Shown here: positions 61,671-64,000 of the stretch, piece after piece
Layout of the letters: every line of letters begins with the position of its first letter
Position numbering within the stretch: position 1 is the first letter of the stretch
Assembly: GCF_900110275.1 (NCBI RefSeq)
Contig: NZ_FODC01000003.1
Coordinates: 744,001-808,000, forward strand
Origin: Duganella sp. CF517
GTDB taxonomy: Bacteria; Pseudomonadota; Gammaproteobacteria; Burkholderiales; Burkholderiaceae_D
DNA: 64,000 nt
Reading direction: 5' to 3'
Position numbers and translations under genes: made by a program
Notes under the pieces: model-generated
The model's input: only the letters and a program-made list of their open reading frames with translations
Told to the model about the DNA's origin: nothing
Databases searched by the model: none

Positions 61671-62761
61671 TGCACTCGATACGATACTGCGCGGTGTTCC
61701 TGATGTTGTTGTGCGGCCTGTCGTCGCGGGCGGCGGCGCCCGGATACTCACCGGTCCCACCGCTGCCGGCCGGCGCCTCGCTGCGCTTCCCGGCCGATTA
61801 CGGCGCGCACCCGGACTACAAAACCGAATGGTGGTATGTCACCGGCTGGCTCAATACGTCCGATGGCAAGCCGCTGGGATTCCAGGTCACCTTCTTCCGC
61901 AGCGGGACCGAACATGACCGCGCCAACCCAAGCAAGTTCGCGCCCAAGCAGCTGATCATCGGCCATGCCGCCGTGTCCGACCCGGCCCACGGCAAGCTGC
62001 TGCACGACCAGCGCAGCGCGCGCCAAGGCTTCGACATCGCCTACGCCAAGGTCGGCGACGCCGACGTGAAGCTCGACGACTGGCGCATGACGCGCAACGC
62101 CGACGGCAGCTACGCCATCCGCGTGGACGCCGCCAGCTTCGCGCTGAACCTGAAACTGGCGCCGTCGCAGCCGGTGCTGCTCCAGGGCGAGCGTGGCTAC
62201 TCGCGCAAGGGGCCGCGCCCGGAGCAGGCCAGCTACTACTACAGCGAGCCGCAACTGAAGACCACCGGCACTATCACGCGCAATGGCAAGGCGGCGGCGG
62301 TGACGGGCGCCAGCTGGCTCGATCACGAGTGGTCCAGCCAGATCCTGGGCGGCGATTCGGCCGCCGTCGGCTGGGATTGGATAGGCGCCAACCTCGATGA
62401 CGGCGGGGCGCTGATGGCTTTCCAACTCCGCGACAAGACAGGTGCTAAACTATGGTCGCACGCGACATGGCGCGACGCATCCGGTAAGATCACGCAGTTC
62501 GCGCCGGAGCAGGTCGGCTTTGCCGCGCAGCGGCGCTGGCGCTCGCCCCGCACCAACGCCGAATATCCGGTCGAAAGCCGGCTCACCACCGGCAACGTGG
62601 AATGGCGGATCGTCCCATTGCAGGACGATCAGGAGCTCGATTCGCGCCGTTCGACCGGCGCGGTGTACTGGGAAGGCGCGGTGACGCTGACGCGCGACGG
62701 CAAGCCGGCCGGCCGCGCCTATCTGGAACTGACGGGATATGTCAGCCCGATGAAACTGTAG
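61670..62761 (+). CDS. AttH/CrtC lipocalin-like exported protein
   Basis: The product has 363 residues. The start ATG overlaps the permease stop (TGATG). A signal peptide is present (YCAVFLMLLCGLSSRAAA). The double lipocalin-like AttH/CrtC fold is recognised by KTEWWYVTGWLNT, QVTFFRSGTE and ASWLDHEWSSQIL. Carotenoid 1,2-hydratase belongs to the superfamily, but no carotenoid genes are near. Proteins of this type are commonly encoded with FtsX-type permeases and probably bind a lipid or hydrophobic compound in the periplasm. The ligand is unknown. Confidence 0.88.
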   Translation: MHSIRYCAVFLMLLCGLSSRAAAPGYSPVPPLPAGASLRFPADYGAHPDYKTEWWYVTGWLNTSDGKPLGFQVTFFRSGTEHDRANPSKFAPKQLIIGHAAVSDPAHGKLLHDQRSARQGFDIAYAKVGDADVKLDDWRMTRNADGSYAIRVDAASFALNLKLAPSQPVLLQGERGYSRKGPRPEQASYYYSEPQLKTTGTITRNGKAAAVTGASWLDHEWSSQILGGDSAAVGWDWIGANLDDGGALMAFQLRDKTGAKLWSHATWRDASGKITQFAPEQVGFAAQRRWRSPRTNAEYPVESRLTTGNVEWRIVPLQDDQELDSRRSTGAVYWEGAVTLTRDGKPAGRAYLELTGYVSPMKL

Positions 62762-62811
62762 AAGAATATTAGAACAACCCAAAGCATATTTACCGAAACC
62801 GCAGCCACACG

Positions 62812-64000
62812 ATGACCAACAGCACCACCGCCAGCACCCAGACCGCAGTCGCGCCCAACGTCACCCGGGAACAAAAGAAAGGCAGCCTGTCGACGCTGCG
62901 CGGCTTGCTGCCGTTCCTGGCGCCGTACAAGCGGCAATTCGTCATGGCCGGTATCGCGCTGGTGGTCGCCGCCTGCGCCACCCTGGCGATTCCGGCCGCC
63001 TTCAAGCAGATGATCGATCTCGGTTTCGGCGGCACCGGCGACAAGAGCATCAAGCACGTCGACCTGGTGTTCCTGGCGCTGTTCGGTGTCGCCACCGTGC
63101 TGGCGCTGGCGACGGCGGCGCGCTTCTATACCGTCTCCTGGCTGGGAGAACGCGTCACCGCCGATATCCGCAGCGCCGTCTACAAGCACGTGGTTACCCA
63201 AAGCCCCGAGTTTTTCGAAACCACCCAGACCGGCGAAGTCCTGTCGCGCATCACCACCGACACCACGCTGATCCAGGCTGTCGTCGGCACCAGCATCTCG
63301 ATGGCGCTGCGTAACGTGCTGCTGTTCATCGGCGGCCTGGTGATGCTGTTCGTGACCAGCGTCAAGCTGTCGGCCATCATCATCGGCCTGCTGGTGCTGA
63401 CGGTACTGCCGATCGTGATGTTCGGCCGCCGCGTGCGCGAGCTTTCGCGCGATTCGCAGGACCGCGTGGCCGACGCCTCGGCCATGGCCGGCGAAATCCT
63501 CAACGCCATGCCCACCGTGCAGGCCTTCACGCACGAGACGATCGAATCGAACCGCTTCGGCGCCTCGGTCGAAGGCGCCTTCAAGACCGCGATGCGCCGC
63601 ATCCGCGCCCGCGCCCTGCTGACCATGATCGCGATCGTGCTGGTGTTCGGCACCATCGTCTTCGTGCTGTGGCTCGGCGCCCACGCGGTGCTGTCGGGCG
63701 ACATGACCGGCGGCGACCTGGGGCAGTTCATCCTGTACGCCTCGATCGTGGCCGGCGCCATCGGCGCCCTGTCCGAAGTGATGGGCGAGGCGCAGCGCGC
63801 CGCCGGCGCCACCGAGCGCCTGCTAGAACTGATGGCCGTCAAATCGAACATCCAGTCGCCGGCCAAGCCGCTGGCGCTGCCGCCGCGCGCCGCCAACGGC
63901 GCGGCATTGAGCCTGCACGACGTCACGTTCTCGTATCCGTCGCGGCCGGAGACGGCGGCGCTGGGCCACCTGTCGCTGGATATCCGGCCCGGTGAAACGG
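62812..64000 (+). CDS. MsbA-like ABC exporter, 3' end outside window
   Basis: From the ATG at 62812 the frame is open to the end of the window (396 codons). The ABC type I exporter membrane domain covers about residues 30-320 with six segments (QFVMAGIALVVAACATLAIP near the first; FFETTQTGEVLSRITTDTTL is the coupling-helix region). The nucleotide-binding domain begins near residue 365 (ALSLHDVTFSYPSRPETAAL) and is cut before Walker A. The protein would be a half-transporter that works as a dimer, possibly for lipids or peptides. It follows the lipocalin-like gene by 50 bases and may be in the same operon. Confidence 0.9.
   Translation, partial: MTNSTTASTQTAVAPNVTREQKKGSLSTLRGLLPFLAPYKRQFVMAGIALVVAACATLAIPAAFKQMIDLGFGGTGDKSIKHVDLVFLALFGVATVLALATAARFYTVSWLGERVTADIRSAVYKHVVTQSPEFFETTQTGEVLSRITTDTTLIQAVVGTSISMALRNVLLFIGGLVMLFVTSVKLSAIIIGLLVLTVLPIVMFGRRVRELSRDSQDRVADASAMAGEILNAMPTVQAFTHETIESNRFGASVEGAFKTAMRRIRARALLTMIAIVLVFGTIVFVLWLGAHAVLSGDMTGGDLGQFILYASIVAGAIGALSEVMGEAQRAAGATERLLELMAVKSNIQSPAKPLALPPRAANGAALSLHDVTFSYPSRPETAALGHLSLDIRPGET

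Overview
The window looks like chromosome from a high-GC betaproteobacterium of the family Oxalobacteraceae (Massilia, Telluria or Duganella type). This is an inference from the very GC-rich coding DNA, the gloB-methyltransferase-rnhA-dnaQ neighbourhood, the large TonB-dependent receptors next to glycan and peptide hydrolases, and the many cyclic-di-GMP proteins. No rRNA is present to confirm it. About 45 genes are supported; both end genes are cut by the window.

Layout. 0-8.8 kb: an unrecognised set made of a large hypothetical protein, a membrane protein, an M15 peptidoglycan peptidase and, convergent to them, a 1387-residue protein that joins 13 WxxDGG-type propeller repeats to a membrane KAP P-loop NTPase. 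9.0-20.2 kb: seven genes on one strand that look like a peptide scavenging system: TonB-dependent receptor, two S12 (beta-lactamase fold) hydrolases, M81 (MlrC-like) peptidase, XRE-cupin regulator, FAD-dependent amino-acid oxidoreductase and POT peptide transporter. The S12, M81 and POT families are those of MlrB, MlrC and MlrD of microcystin degraders. A TTTTC-N7-GAAAA motif occurs upstream of both transport operons. 20.4-27.2 kb: a xylan/arabinoxylan locus with a TonB receptor, two GH43 enzymes and an esterase, with sites resembling the Xanthomonas xyl-box. 27.2-30.2 kb: small remnants, a histidine kinase and an EI24-like membrane protein.

30.28-37.60 kb: a decaying genomic island inserted in tRNA-Val(CAC). 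The intact tRNA lies beside dnaQ. A displaced copy of its 3' half, still next to what looks like the original terminator, marks the other end. The integrase carries a frameshift and an amber codon. Inside are two inward-facing toxin-immunity modules of the PAAR (type VI secretion) type. Module 1 has a doubly frameshifted PAAR protein, an intact glycine-rich membrane effector candidate and its putative immunity protein. Module 2 has a PAAR-VRR-NUC nuclease interrupted by an amber codon and an intact DUF3396-type immunity protein. IS3 and IS21 fragments lie between them.

37.6-64 kb: mostly core genes: dnaQ, rnhA, a methyltransferase, gloB, aceB with a LysR regulator, a cold-shock gene, an Hpt protein, upp, aidB, a GGDEF-EAL/HDOD pair, aroC, a response regulator-GGDEF-EAL protein with a degenerate GGDEF motif, a CBS protein, a YihY-family protein, wrbA, a DUF2069 protein, a GlcD-like FAD oxidase, a DUF4124 protein, an FtsX-type permease, a CrtC/AttH-like lipocalin and the start of an MsbA-like ABC exporter.
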